DNA of 64,000 nt from Xanthocytophaga agilis (GTDB lineage Bacteria > Bacteroidota > Bacteroidia > Cytophagales > 172606-1): positions 1,054,001 to 1,118,000 of the forward strand of contig NZ_JASJOU010000001.1 of assembly GCF_030068605.1 (NCBI RefSeq), in the 5' to 3' direction. The notes under the pieces are model-generated. The model was not told where the DNA came from and searched no databases. It worked only from the letters and a program-made list of their open reading frames with translations. A program made the translations under genes and the position numbers. This document shows positions 17,893-27,900 of the stretch, one piece after another. How positions within the stretch are numbered: the first letter of the stretch is position 1; each line of letters starts with the position of its first letter.

Positions 17893-18437
17893 TTCGTCAC
17901 ACCAAAGTCCATAACCCAAGATCAGTGTGTTATGGTCAATCAGATATTGGGTTAGCTTCATCATTTGAAAACGAAAAAGATAGTATTCTTTCTAAACTTA
18001 CCCTTACAGATCAATTCACTGTTTATAGTAGCCCTGCACAACGTTGTACCAGATTGGCAGAAACTATAACTTCCACATACAAAGTAGATACTCGTTTGCA
18101 GGAAGTAAATTTTGGAAACTGGGAAAATACTCCATGGCAGGATATTCCTCTACTACAACTAACACCCTGGATGGAAGACTTTGTGACAATACAGCCACCC
18201 AATGGTGAAAGCTTTCAGGATCTACACACCAGAGTAAAAGAATTTATCACAGAACTTCAACAAAACGACTTTGACAAGGTTATATTGATTACCCATGCTG
18301 GAGTTATCCGAAGTATACTTTGTGATAGTCTAGGAATTCCGCTAGTTAATGCGTTCAGATTAACTATTGATTATGGCTCACTATCAAAACTGATTTTTTC
18401 GGATTATCCTCCTCAACTAAAGTCTTTAAATCTATAA
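17877..18437 (+). CDS. cobC: Alpha-ribazole phosphatase-like histidine phosphatase
   Basis: A 186-residue member of the histidine phosphatase (phosphoglycerate mutase-like) superfamily. The operon context indicates that it removes the phosphate from alpha-ribazole phosphate or cobalamin phosphate. The start at 17877 (MEVILIRHTKVHNP) puts the R-H-T catalytic motif at the N-terminus as expected. An upstream in-frame ATG at 17676 would read through most of cobS and is rejected. Other motifs are SSPAQRCTRLAETI, LQEVNFGNWE and the second catalytic histidine in ILITHAGVIRS. It overlaps the end of cobS and is the last gene of the run. Confidence 0.92.
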   Translation: MEVILIRHTKVHNPRSVCYGQSDIGLASSFENEKDSILSKLTLTDQFTVYSSPAQRCTRLAETITSTYKVDTRLQEVNFGNWENTPWQDIPLLQLTPWMEDFVTIQPPNGESFQDLHTRVKEFITELQQNDFDKVILITHAGVIRSILCDSLGIPLVNAFRLTIDYGSLSKLIFSDYPPQLKSLNL

Positions 18438-18488
18438 GGCCTATTATCTATTAAATTGTTCAGAGTCTGCTATAGGTAATCCGTCCTA

Positions 18489-18719
18489 TTAATTGATATG
18501 CCGGAGCGCATATGCAATCTCAGACGGTAAATGCGTTCCAATATGAGCTACATCCAACAAACCATGTCTAACAGACATCTGACCGGTACGCCAATTCACA
18601 CGCCGTTCATAATCCGGACATTTGCTACAGGTAAAAATAATCCAGTCACCTTCACGTTGAGACTGACACACATGCTGATTTGTCGACTGGTTGCCTAAAT
18701 TAAACTGAAGATTCTCCAT
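18489..18719 (-). CDS. Small CxxC protein of unknown function
   Basis: A 76-residue protein. The centre reads VCQSQREGDWIIFTCSKCPD: one cysteine followed by a CSKC knuckle, resembling half of a zinc ribbon. After it comes YERRVNWRTGQMSVRHG, then a helical end (LPSEIAYALRHIN). Codon-like composition and the cysteine pattern argue for a real gene. No named family is recognised. It is convergent with cobC. Confidence 0.6.
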   Translation of the reverse strand: MENLQFNLGNQSTNQHVCQSQREGDWIIFTCSKCPDYERRVNWRTGQMSVRHGLLDVAHIGTHLPSEIAYALRHIN

Positions 18720-18970
18720 AACTCACAATCAAAATGATTAGTAACTATTTTCCGAAAGATGACAAAACACAAATCATCATACAACTCGCTTTTAATCAAA
18801 AAGTTACATAAGAATGCTTATTCTTTTCATCATCCTATATATTCTTTTTACGGTTAAAAAAGCATACCAGCAAAAAGATAAAAATCTTAGTTTAATAATT
18901 TACATTATGTTAAGTAACATGTTTTAAAATTACCTATTATATACTATACCTCTCCTTATTATAACTCTGC

Positions 18971-19954
18971 TTAGGTGAATGTGAGTACAATTTTACCCAT
19001 GTGTTCACTGCTCTCCATTAACAGATGGGCTTTACTCACCTCCTCAACTGGAAACTCTTGATAAATTACGGGTTTTATTTTTCCAGAAGAAATTAATGGC
19101 CATATATGTTTCTCCAGGTTTTGAGCAATGGCTGATTTAAAAGCTATATCCCGGTTACGCAACGTTGATCCGGTAATAGTCAGTCGCCGTCTCATTACTT
19201 CAAGCAGATCAATAGTTGCCCCCCGTCCATTCATGACATTTATTAGCACCAATCGGCCATCATCTGCAAGTACTTGCAGATTGTCTGATGTGTAGTTCCC
19301 TCCAATCATATCCAGAATTACATCGACACCCTTTCCTTCAGTGCTATCCAGAATACGATCTTTAAAGCTTTCTTTTTTATAATTAATGGCTTTTATAGCT
19401 CCCAGTTCTTCACAAAAATGACATTTCTCTTCCGTTCCTGCGGTTACATACACAGTGCTACCCATGGTTGTTGCCATTTGTATGGCAGTAGTTCCTATGC
19501 CACTTGATCCTCCATGTACCAGTAAACTTTCAGCTGGCTTGAGATTCCCTCTATCAAATACATTGCTCCAAACTGTAAAGAAAGTTTCAGGTAAGGCAGC
19601 AGCCTCTACAAAATTCAATCCTTCCGGAATGGGCAAACATTGTACTTCTGGCACCATACAATATTCGGCATATCCACCACCACTTACCAATGCACACACG
19701 ACATCTCCTACCTTAAAACGCCCCACCTGTGCCCCTATATACTCTACTATACCGGCAATTTCCAAACCTGGAATATCGACGGGTGCTCCTGCGGGTGCCG
19801 GATAATATCCTTTACGCTGTGCAATATCTGGTCTGTTTATACCAGCAGCCATTACTTTCACCAATACTTCTCCGTCACCAACTTCTGGCATGGAACGATT
19901 TACCACAGATAGTACATCAGGACCTCCGGGTTGTGTTATGACTACAGCTTTCAT
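18971..19954 (-). CDS. NAD(P)H quinone oxidoreductase, PIG3-like
   Basis: A 327-residue medium-chain dehydrogenase/reductase that reduces quinones with NADPH and needs no zinc. The N-terminus MKAVVITQPGGPDVL, then GINRPDIAQRKGYYPAPAG and DIPGLEIAGIVEYIG, are typical of the PIG3/TP53I3 branch. LLVHGGSSGIGTTAIQMA (residue about 143) is the coenzyme-binding loop, and GMGKIVLT-like residues end the protein. The zinc-binding cysteine set of alcohol dehydrogenases is absent. It is divergent from ribokinase, with a 74 bp shared upstream region. Confidence 0.92.
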   Translation of the reverse strand: MKAVVITQPGGPDVLSVVNRSMPEVGDGEVLVKVMAAGINRPDIAQRKGYYPAPAGAPVDIPGLEIAGIVEYIGAQVGRFKVGDVVCALVSGGGYAEYCMVPEVQCLPIPEGLNFVEAAALPETFFTVWSNVFDRGNLKPAESLLVHGGSSGIGTTAIQMATTMGSTVYVTAGTEEKCHFCEELGAIKAINYKKESFKDRILDSTEGKGVDVILDMIGGNYTSDNLQVLADDGRLVLINVMNGRGATIDLLEVMRRRLTITGSTLRNRDIAFKSAIAQNLEKHIWPLISSGKIKPVIYQEFPVEEVSKAHLLMESSEHMGKIVLTFT

Positions 19955-19969
19955 CTTAGTATGTGATTA

Positions 19970-19977
19970 TATATTTG
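19970..19977 (+). promoter_or_regulatory. -7 box of the ribokinase promoter
   Basis: TATATTTG, a full match to the Bacteroidota -7 consensus, ends 51 bp before the ribokinase start codon. It sits in the short gap between two divergent genes. Confidence 0.5.
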
Positions 19978-20028
19978 CTATATTGGCTCTAAAAGTACAC
20001 CACTAGTTACTACTTAACATAATAATTA

Positions 20029-20946
20029 ATGAAAAAGATTTTGGTTTTTGGAAGTTCCAATACAGATATGGTCATACAGGCCGAGCATCTTCCCTTACCA
20101 GGAGAAACAATACTAGGTGGTAAATTTACAATGCATGCGGGTGGAAAAGGTGCCAATCAGGCTGTAGCTGCCGCTCGTATGGGCGGGAATGTCACATTTA
20201 TAGCTAAGGTGGGTAATGATCTTTTTGGACAACAGGCCAGGCAACAACTTATAAACGAAGGCATCACTACTGACTATATTATTACCGATCCTGATCATCC
20301 ATCGGGAGTAGCTTTAATTACAGTAGATAACAAAGGTGAAAACTCCATTGTGGTTGCTTCCGGCTCAAATGCTACACTCTCTCCTGCTGATGTCTCTGGC
20401 GCTATTGAATTAATTAATTCGGATACGATAGTTCTGATACAACTGGAAATTCCGATTCCGACTGTTGAATATATTATTGAACAAAGCAACTCACGAGGGG
20501 CTCAGGTTATTCTAAATCCAGCTCCCGCAAATAGTTTACATAAAGAAATTTATAATTATTTACATTTATTAACACCAAATGAAACAGAGTTAAGCCTATT
20601 AACTAACACTATAGTTACAGATATTCCATCAGCGGAACAAGCCGCCCAGATACTTCATAAAAGAGGAGTAAAGAATATCATTGTTACTATGGGAGCGTCT
20701 GGAGCCTTCTGGTATTCGGGAACAGACTCTCAACTTATTCCAGCACCTAAGGTGGATGCGATAGATACAACAGGCGCCGGAGATATTTTTAATGGGGTGC
20801 TCTGTGTATTTCTGGCAGAAGGCTATTCACTACCCGAAGCGATTCACTATGCATGTCAGGCGTCTGCAATATCGGTTACCCGAATGGGAGCACAATCGTC
20901 TGCGCCTTACCGGGAAGAACTATTACCAGGTAAAACTTCTGAGTGA
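20029..20946 (+). CDS. rbsK: Ribokinase
   Basis: Phosphorylates D-ribose with ATP to ribose-5-phosphate. The 305-residue length fits. PfkB-family signatures are present: GSSNTDMVIQAEHLPLPGET at the start, TMHAGGKGANQAVAAARMGG (residue about 34), the N-P-A-P block near 165, LLTPNETELSLLT (about 183), and DTTGAGDIFNGVLCVFLAEG with the catalytic aspartate (about 248). No ribose transporter or Lac-type regulator lies nearby, so this is a stand-alone gene here, and a related sugar or nucleoside substrate cannot be excluded. Confidence 0.93.
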   Translation: MKKILVFGSSNTDMVIQAEHLPLPGETILGGKFTMHAGGKGANQAVAAARMGGNVTFIAKVGNDLFGQQARQQLINEGITTDYIITDPDHPSGVALITVDNKGENSIVVASGSNATLSPADVSGAIELINSDTIVLIQLEIPIPTVEYIIEQSNSRGAQVILNPAPANSLHKEIYNYLHLLTPNETELSLLTNTIVTDIPSAEQAAQILHKRGVKNIIVTMGASGAFWYSGTDSQLIPAPKVDAIDTTGAGDIFNGVLCVFLAEGYSLPEAIHYACQASAISVTRMGAQSSAPYREELLPGKTSE

Positions 20947-21010
20947 ACAAGGAGTGAAAGAGGTATTACAAAGACACCTTCTCTCCTACTCTATTGATTC
21001 AAATTGCTAT

Positions 21011-21640
21011 TTAATGTTCTCTGTAAACTTTCTCCCCTGCCTCTATTCTTACAGGAAGGCGGTTTTCAGCTGGAGTAATTGGGCAGGAATATTGGTCGCT
21101 GTAGGCACAATAAGGATTATAGGCTTTATTGAAATCAATCCAAACTATCTCATCATCAGAAATACGCATATCCATATAACGACCTGCGCCATAAGAACTT
21201 TCGTCTGTGGTGAGATCTGTAAATGGAACAAACAAATAATCCCTATACATCGGATTTCTCAACAGATCCATGCTTTGATACACAGTCAATATACAATCTT
21301 CACCCTTTACTTTGAAAACGAGTTTCCCATATACCCTATATACTGGCAATCGGGTTGTTGATGTCTTCATTTCAAAAGTCTTCTGCAATGTATCCCTAAC
21401 TAGCTTTGCCTGTACCCGATATAGGGAATCTATAGGAAAATAGACCAATCCGGTAAAATCACTTCTCTCTTTTTTGGGAATGGGAGAATCTTTTCCTTTA
21501 CGAAAATTCTTATCTTTGGTCTTTCGATCTTCCTGTATACACTTTTCATACTCACTCGTCTGAGCAGACACAGCACAATAACACCCCCACACTAAACATC
21601 CAACTAACCACCAAAGTCTTTGTTTTACTATTCTCTCCAT
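21011..21640 (-). CDS. DUF1684 family secreted protein
   Basis: A 209-residue protein with an N-terminal signal peptide (VWGCYCAVSAQ, cleaved near residue 27). The body matches DUF1684. It has FTGLVYFPIDSLYRV, the Y-x-x-Y-G-x-L-x-F strand region, and FVPFTDLTTDESSYGAGRYM. The hallmark C-terminal block is WIDFNKAYNPYCAYSD, then YSCPITPAENRLPV and AGEK. The molecular function of the family is not established, and this member should be periplasmic. It lies 7 bp downstream of an NTF2-like secreted protein, so the two are likely co-transcribed. Confidence 0.9.
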   Translation of the reverse strand: MERIVKQRLWWLVGCLVWGCYCAVSAQTSEYEKCIQEDRKTKDKNFRKGKDSPIPKKERSDFTGLVYFPIDSLYRVQAKLVRDTLQKTFEMKTSTTRLPVYRVYGKLVFKVKGEDCILTVYQSMDLLRNPMYRDYLFVPFTDLTTDESSYGAGRYMDMRISDDEIVWIDFNKAYNPYCAYSDQYSCPITPAENRLPVRIEAGEKVYREH

Positions 21641-21647
21641 TCTCTAC

Positions 21648-22103
21648 TTACTTCCTTCTTGTATCTGCAATGCTTATCACCTTCCACCCTTTTTCAGATT
21701 TAAACAACTGAAATACATTTACTCCTTTGTGGCTAAATTTACCATCCAGGTAAAACTCATAGGGAGTCCAGGCAATGGCCAGGTTATCATCTACTTTGAT
21801 ATCGTATGCGAAAAGTCTTTCATCCCAGACTTCTTTGTGTGGTGTACCCACAGCTTTGGCAAAATCAGTGATACTTTCTTCCCGTAAAGCGGCTTTGCCT
21901 GTCTTCTTATCTACATAGGTTGTTTGCAGGCGTGCCCCTGAATAGAACACGCTTCTTACCATGGCACTATCTCCTTTGCGCATTCCATCAAATAGTTGTC
22001 CTATCACTTGCTTGATTTCGGTTTCTTCTTTTGAACCACTTGACTGAGCCTGTGCAAACAGACAAACTATAAAAAAGAGAAGTCCTAAAATTATTTTTGG
22101 CAT
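21648..22103 (-). CDS. Secreted NTF2-like (SnoaL-type) protein
   Basis: A 151-residue protein with a signal peptide (MPKIILGLLFFIVCLFAQAQ). A single NTF2-like cone domain follows: KQVIGQLFDGMRKGDSAMVR, a short helix, AIAWTPYEFYLDGKFSHKG, and the closing strands VFQLFKSEKGWKVISIADTR. These are the ordered elements of the lumazine-binding-like/DUF4440 group. The fold commonly binds small ligands, and nothing indicates which one here. It is first of a two-gene unit with the DUF1684 gene and divergent from the LytTR regulator. Confidence 0.85.
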   Translation of the reverse strand: MPKIILGLLFFIVCLFAQAQSSGSKEETEIKQVIGQLFDGMRKGDSAMVRSVFYSGARLQTTYVDKKTGKAALREESITDFAKAVGTPHKEVWDERLFAYDIKVDDNLAIAWTPYEFYLDGKFSHKGVNVFQLFKSEKGWKVISIADTRRK

Positions 22104-22289
22104 ATATTTCCTAGATTTGAAAAGATATTACGAATGGTATAAGGGTATTTTGCGCCCAATTTACAAATCTCTATGTAAAAAATAATATCCGTTTACATAC
22201 AAATACCTCCGTATAACGAATTTTCTCTTTATAATTTTCAAATAGTAAGTTATTTGCTCTTAAGGACACCAAACTTACTATTGAATTGT

Positions 22290-23024
22290 ATGACCGCAAA
22301 TATGAAAGCACTTATTGTTGATGACGAACGCTTAGCTCGTAATGAATTACGCCGTTTACTGGAAAACTTTCCCAAAATTGAAATCATAGGAGAAGCCGCG
22401 AATGCAGAAGAAGCCTTGGACCTGGTAGACAAACTACATCCGGATTTATTGTTTCTTGATATTCAGATGCCAGGTAAGACAGGGTTTGAATTGCTGACGG
22501 AAATAGAAGGAAGTGTGCCTGACGTGATATTTACCACAGCCTATGATGAATATGCCCTGAAAGCATTTGAATACAACGCTCTCGATTATCTGTTAAAACC
22601 TATTGACCCTAACCGTCTGGCAGAAGCGATTAACCGACTGGAGGAAGACATTCGCCATGAGGAATTTAAACGGGAAAATGCTAAGTTACTCACTGCGGAA
22701 GATCAGGTATTTGTGAAAGACGGAGAAAAGTGCTGGTTTGTAAAACTAGGAAAGATACGGTTATTTGAGTCAATGGGTAATTATGTGAGACTGCACTTTG
22801 ATGACCAGAAGCCATTGATATTAAAATCATTGAATGCACTGGATGAAAAACTGGACCCTCACTCCTTTTTTCGTGCCAACCGCAAACATATCATTAATTT
22901 ACAGTGGGTCGAAAAAATTGAGCCCTGGTTTAGTGGTGGCTTGCTGGTTACACTGAAAGGTGGCGAGAAGATTGAGATCTCACGTCGGCAGGCTATTCGC
23001 TTTAAAGACATGATGAGTCTCTGA
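22290..23024 (+). CDS. LytTR-type response regulator
   Basis: Cytoplasmic transcription factor. Residues about 5-120 are a receiver domain (ALIVDDERLARNELRRLLE, phospho-acceptor in DLLFLDIQMPGKTGFELL, then TAYDEYALKAFEYNALDYLL and KP). Residues about 145-244 are a LytTR DNA-binding domain (DGEKCWFVKLGKIRLFES, then HSFFRANRKHIINL). The frame opens earlier at 22254, but the receiver begins right after ATG codons at 22290 and 22302; I chose 22290. No LytS-type histidine kinase is adjacent. A membrane acyltransferase gene starts 16 bp downstream and is probably co-transcribed. Confidence 0.92.
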   Translation: MTANMKALIVDDERLARNELRRLLENFPKIEIIGEAANAEEALDLVDKLHPDLLFLDIQMPGKTGFELLTEIEGSVPDVIFTTAYDEYALKAFEYNALDYLLKPIDPNRLAEAINRLEEDIRHEEFKRENAKLLTAEDQVFVKDGEKCWFVKLGKIRLFESMGNYVRLHFDDQKPLILKSLNALDEKLDPHSFFRANRKHIINLQWVEKIEPWFSGGLLVTLKGGEKIEISRRQAIRFKDMMSL

Positions 23025-23040
23025 TATACCCATCCAATCC

Positions 23041-24231
23041 ATGACACAATCACAAGTACTCTCTCTCACAACTTCCCGAATCAGTAGTCTTGATGTGTTA
23101 CGGGGTATTGTTATGGTGATCATGGCATTGGATCATACGCGTGAATATTTGTTGTTGAATGGATTTTATACAGACCCCACCAATCTGACAACAACAACTC
23201 CGATCTTGTTCTTTACGCGATGGATTACTCACCTGTGTGCTCCTACTTTTGTTTTTCTGGCAGGCACTTCTGCATTCCTGTATGGTTTAAGGAAAACAAA
23301 AAAACAACTGAGTCTTTTCCTTCTAACCCGAGGATTATGGCTCACAATACTAGAAATTACAATTGTAAATTTTGGACTTTGGTTTGATATAACTTTCTCA
23401 ACTATTGTTTTACAGGTTATATGGGCTATTGGAATCAGTATGGTTATTCTGAGTGGATTGGTATTTCTACCTGTTATATGGATACTGGCACTTGCCATTC
23501 TGATTGTAGTTGGGCATAACCTACTTGATCCAATATCTTTTCCTTCTGGAACACCGGCTAGTTTTCTGTGGTCATTGCTACACCAGCTTAGCTTTAGGCC
23601 TCTAACTCCACACTTCAATTTTGGAATTCTTTACCCATTCTTATCCTGGCTGGGCATATTGCTCATAGGGTATTGTTTTGGAATATTGTATCGACCACAG
23701 GTGCTCTCTGCAACACGAAAAAAGATTCTGCTTCAACTTGGGATTGGTGCAATTGTCAGCTTTGTGTTGTTGCGGTTTCTAAATGTATATGGAGATCCTA
23801 CACCATGGAAAATTCAGAAAGATACAGTATTTACGATTCTTTCATTCTTTAACGTTACCAAGTATCCACCTTCTCTGTTATATACACTGATTACCCTGGC
23901 ACCCGGCATTCTTTTATTATCCGTATTGGAAGGCAAGGAGTTTCGGTGGACTTACTTTTTCAAAGTATATGGTAAGGTACCTTTGTTCTACTATGTTCTT
24001 CACTTTTATCTGATTCATAGCCTCTCAGTAGTTTGTTTGCTCGTACAGGGTTTATCCTGGCAGGAAATTAATTTTCAGAAAAACATGGCCGGAATCCCTC
24101 CTAATGTAGGGTTTTCGTTAGGCATTATCTACCTGTTCTGGATTGGTGTTGTATTGGTTCTGTATCCTGTATGTCGTTGGTATGGGCAGTTTAAAAGCCG
24201 TCAGACGACTGCCCTCTGGAGTTATCTTTAA
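23041..24231 (+). CDS. DUF1624/HGSNAT-like membrane protein
   Basis: A 396-residue polytopic membrane protein with about ten helices. The N-terminal motif RISSLDVLRGIVMVIMALDH and TM2 stretch THLCAPTFVFLAGTSAFLYG are the DUF1624 (heparan-alpha-glucosaminide N-acetyltransferase-like) signature. The histidine in the first helix (ALDH) corresponds to the catalytic or acetyl-relay position in studied relatives. The bacterial function is not settled. It follows the LytTR regulator by 16 bp. Confidence 0.85.
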   Translation: MTQSQVLSLTTSRISSLDVLRGIVMVIMALDHTREYLLLNGFYTDPTNLTTTTPILFFTRWITHLCAPTFVFLAGTSAFLYGLRKTKKQLSLFLLTRGLWLTILEITIVNFGLWFDITFSTIVLQVIWAIGISMVILSGLVFLPVIWILALAILIVVGHNLLDPISFPSGTPASFLWSLLHQLSFRPLTPHFNFGILYPFLSWLGILLIGYCFGILYRPQVLSATRKKILLQLGIGAIVSFVLLRFLNVYGDPTPWKIQKDTVFTILSFFNVTKYPPSLLYTLITLAPGILLLSVLEGKEFRWTYFFKVYGKVPLFYYVLHFYLIHSLSVVCLLVQGLSWQEINFQKNMAGIPPNVGFSLGIIYLFWIGVVLVLYPVCRWYGQFKSRQTTALWSYL

Positions 24232-24938
24232 AGCGATAGAACACCCCAAAAAGAAAACCCAGCCTCCCTCCTGCTACCCATTTCCGACCAGCATAACTAA
24301 ACATATAGTTGTTATATTTCAGCAACCATGCATCCCCCACAGGCAGTGGCTGCACTAGAGATTTTTTGTTTGCGCATAGTTCACGGCAAAAGTTTTTTGA
24401 GCGTTATTCACCGCAACACTTTGCTTGCTGTGAATGATGCCAATTCTGTATAAACGACCACAGCCTGGACATATCCACTTCCTTATTGGAGGACAAAGAG
24501 AACTGTGACACGGCACAAAAATAGAATTCTTCTTCTAAACAAATAGTCCTTTCTCACTTTCTGGGTAAGGTGGGTAAGATGCAGGTAAGTTCCTGGGTAA
24601 GATTAACTGTCTGATAATAAGGCTGGGTAGGATGGGTAAGATTCGCTCTATATTATATATATATATTATTCTATTTATAGTATATATAGCTCTATATTCT
24701 CTTTTTTCTCTTCTATATAGAAAAGTTTCAGACAAAAAAAGCCACCCATTCTACCTCTATTGATTATCAAACAATTATACTTACCCAATAATCTACCCAG
24801 TCTGCCCAACTTACTCTGGTATGTAAACTTAATAGCTTCGCTCTTTGACCCAGTAGCCGTATCGTTTGGTTTTATCACGCCCCTAGGTCTCTTTAGGCCA
24901 CTTGAGAATTGTTTCTATAATCATGCATTTTACCTTTC
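24232..24938. repeat. Intergenic region with GGGTAAG-type repeats and an inverted repeat around an AT-rich core
   Basis: About 700 bp without a credible gene. Between 24560 and 24645 the motif tgggtaag or tgggtagg occurs five or six times. A 25-bp imperfect inverted repeat (24594-24618 against 24763-24787, 21 of 25 matching by eye) encloses an almost pure A/T core (24650-24720). Two related short segments near 24380-24450 (ttcacggcaaaag and ttcaccgcaacac) also resemble each other. Short frames here look like decayed sequence, not functional genes. Confidence 0.5.
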
Positions 24939-27900
24939 TCAGGCTACCTGTATAGCCACCGTATGTTTCTTTCGGTTAAACGCCCAGTATATAATTGGAA
25001 ACACCAGCAATGTCAGAACGGTAGCCGTAATTAATCCCCCAATAATAACGATAGCTAGCGGCTTCTGTGATTCTGAACCGATACCCGTTGACACAGCAGC
25101 CGGTAAAAGTCCAATAGCGGCCATCATGGCAGTCATTACCACAGGACGAATACGGGATTGTACGCCTTCAGAGATAGCCTGTGTGATAGGCATTCGCTGT
25201 TTCAAATTGTTATTAAATACAGAAATCAAAATAACCCCATTTTGCACGCAAATACCAAATAAAGCAATAAACCCTACTCCTGCCGATATCCCGAAATTCA
25301 TACCTGTAATATGTAGTGCCAGAATCCCTCCTATCAAGGCAAAAGGAACGTTAATCAGTACCAACCCTGCATCTTTGGCATTTCCGAAAGTAATGAACAA
25401 CAGCACGAAAATGGCAGCCAGACTGATAGGTACAACTTCTGTTAATCGTTTCGTTGCCCGTACCTGGTTCTCAAACTCTCCAGTCCAGTGAATAGAATAT
25501 CCTTTAGGTAAAGAAACTTTCTCATTTACCTTCTTTTCCGCTTCAGCAATGGTACTGCCCAGGTCTCTTTCCCGTACAGAAAACTTCACACCAATAAACC
25601 GCTTATTTATATCTCTGTACACAAAAGCAGGTCCGGTTAACGTTTGTACGGTGGCAATTTCACGCAAAGGGACTTTGGTGTTGTGCAGTGTGGGCACCAT
25701 CAGCTTCTCAATATCTTCTTCACTCTGACGATATTCCTGAGGGTAACGGATACGGATATCAAAGCGCTTCTCCCCTTCGTATTTCATATTGGCAGTTTTG
25801 CCACCAATAGCCATCTCAATAACTGCTTGCGCATCGGCTACACTGACTCCATACAACGCCATCAGATGATCATGCAGCAGAATCTGCATTTCGGGTTGTC
25901 CTACATTGCGCAATATACCCGCATCCTTAATGCCCCGCACATCTTTGATTTGAGTTAATACTTCATCAGCCAGCTTATCCAAAGTCTCCAGATCATCACC
26001 AAATATCTTGACTGCATTGGAAGCTTTGAAACCCGCTACAGCCTCAGCTACATTATCCACTACAGGCTGAGAATAGTTATACAGGATGCCCTGGTATTGA
26101 GAAAGCTTCTTGTCCATCTCCCCTATCAGCTCATCTGTGGTAATATTGCGCTTCCATTCTTTCTTAGGCTTTAAGTCAACCTGAAACTGTAGAAAGTAAA
26201 AACCATTCGGATCTGTCCCATCGTTTGACCTGCCTGTTTGAGATAATACTTCATTTACCTCATCAAACTCACTCAGATCATGTCGAAGCGTTTTTGCCAT
26301 TTCTACACTCTTCGGCAATGACATACTCATAGGAAGCTCAGCAGTTACCCATAATGCCCCTTCATTCAGTTGTGGCAGAAACTCAGATCCCAGCCAGCGG
26401 GCAGAAAACAATGTAACGGCTAAAAATACAGAAGCAACTCCTACTGTAATTTTCTTGTATCGGAAACACCACGTAAAGGCTCGGGTAATAGAGTTGTTAA
26501 AGAAGTTCACAAATGGATTATGACGCTCCCGCACATTCTTCTTTAGCAGGAAAGCACACAATACAGGTACCAGTGTTAAGGTAAAGAATAATGCACCTAG
26601 TAATGCAAATCCCAGCGTATAGGCAAGTGGTGAAAACATTTTACCTTCTACCTTCTGAAACGAGAATATAGGCAATAAGGCAGTGATAATAATTAGCTTG
26701 GAGAAAAACACAGCCTTACCCATCTCTGTACCTGTTTTTTTGATTAAACCAAGTTTGGAAAGCCTGTTAAACTTTTCCATTCCTTGTTTGTGAGCCAGAT
26801 GGTCCAGTGAAACAAAGATCCCCTCCACCATGACCACTGCCCCATCGATAATAATCCCAAAGTCAACAGCACCTAGTGACAACAAGTTGGCACTCATCCC
26901 CTTTAATCGCAGACAGAAAAAAGCAAACAGCAAAGCTAGCGGAATAATGATTGACACAATCAGGGTGGTCCGCCAGTCTGCCATAAACAAAAATACAATT
27001 ACCGTTACAAAGACAATTCCCTCAATCAGGTTATGCATTACAGTGTCTGTGCAATACTGCATCAGGTTATCCCGATCATAGAATGTCTTCATCTTCACAT
27101 CTGCTGGCAATACCTTTTCGTTGAGTTCCGCGATCTTCTCTTTAACCAGCTTCAATACTTGTCCCGGATTCTCGCCTTTGCGCATAACCACAATGCCTTC
27201 TACCACATCATCGCGATCTCCCAATCCTACCTGTCCTACCCGTGGCTGATCGGACTCAATTACCTGAGCTACATTTCTGATCAGAATTGGAGAACCTTTC
27301 ACATTGTCAATGATAATATTCTCAATGTCTGGTATGGATGTAAGAAGGCCTATTCCACGCACCACATATGCTTGTCCATTCTTTTCGATTACGTCCCCTC
27401 CTACGTTCAGGTTACTTCTGCTTACAGCCTGGTAAACCTCCAGCGGAGTGATATCATAGCGGGACAGTAATGTAGGGTTAATCTGTAATTCATAGATCTT
27501 TTCACGACCACCAAATGCCACCACATCGGCAACTCCTGGTACAGAACGTATTTGTCTGTCAATTGTCCAGTTCTGTAGCGTCAATAACTCGCGTGTATCT
27601 TTTGTAGGACTTTCCAGCACATACCGGAATATTTCTCCTGTGGGTCCGTAAGGGGGCTGTACTTCAGGGTCAACACCCTCTGGCAACTGTACAGAACGAA
27701 GCTGATTATTTACCTGCTGACGTGCAAAAAAGTCGTCTACATCGTCTTCAAAAATAATCTTCATCACAGACAGTCCAAACATGGTAATGGAACGCACATT
27801 GGTTTTGCGCTGTACGGAATTCATAGCCACTTCAACAGGAACCGTTACAAACCGTTCCACTTCTTCTGCACTACGGCCATTCCATTCGGTCACAATGATT

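Noticed and set aside
20792-21361. Plus-strand open frame of 189 codons spanning the ends of ribokinase and DUF1684 genes
   Set aside because: Overlaps two recognised genes in other frames and has no similarity to any family.
24535-24878. Two short minus-strand frames across the repeat-rich intergenic region
   Set aside because: Their similarity to each other comes from the inverted and direct repeats, not from a conserved protein.
24760-25491. Plus-strand open frame of 243 codons over the 3' end of the pump gene
   Set aside because: It lies opposite the well-supported CzcA gene and its translation matches no family; it is an antisense shadow.
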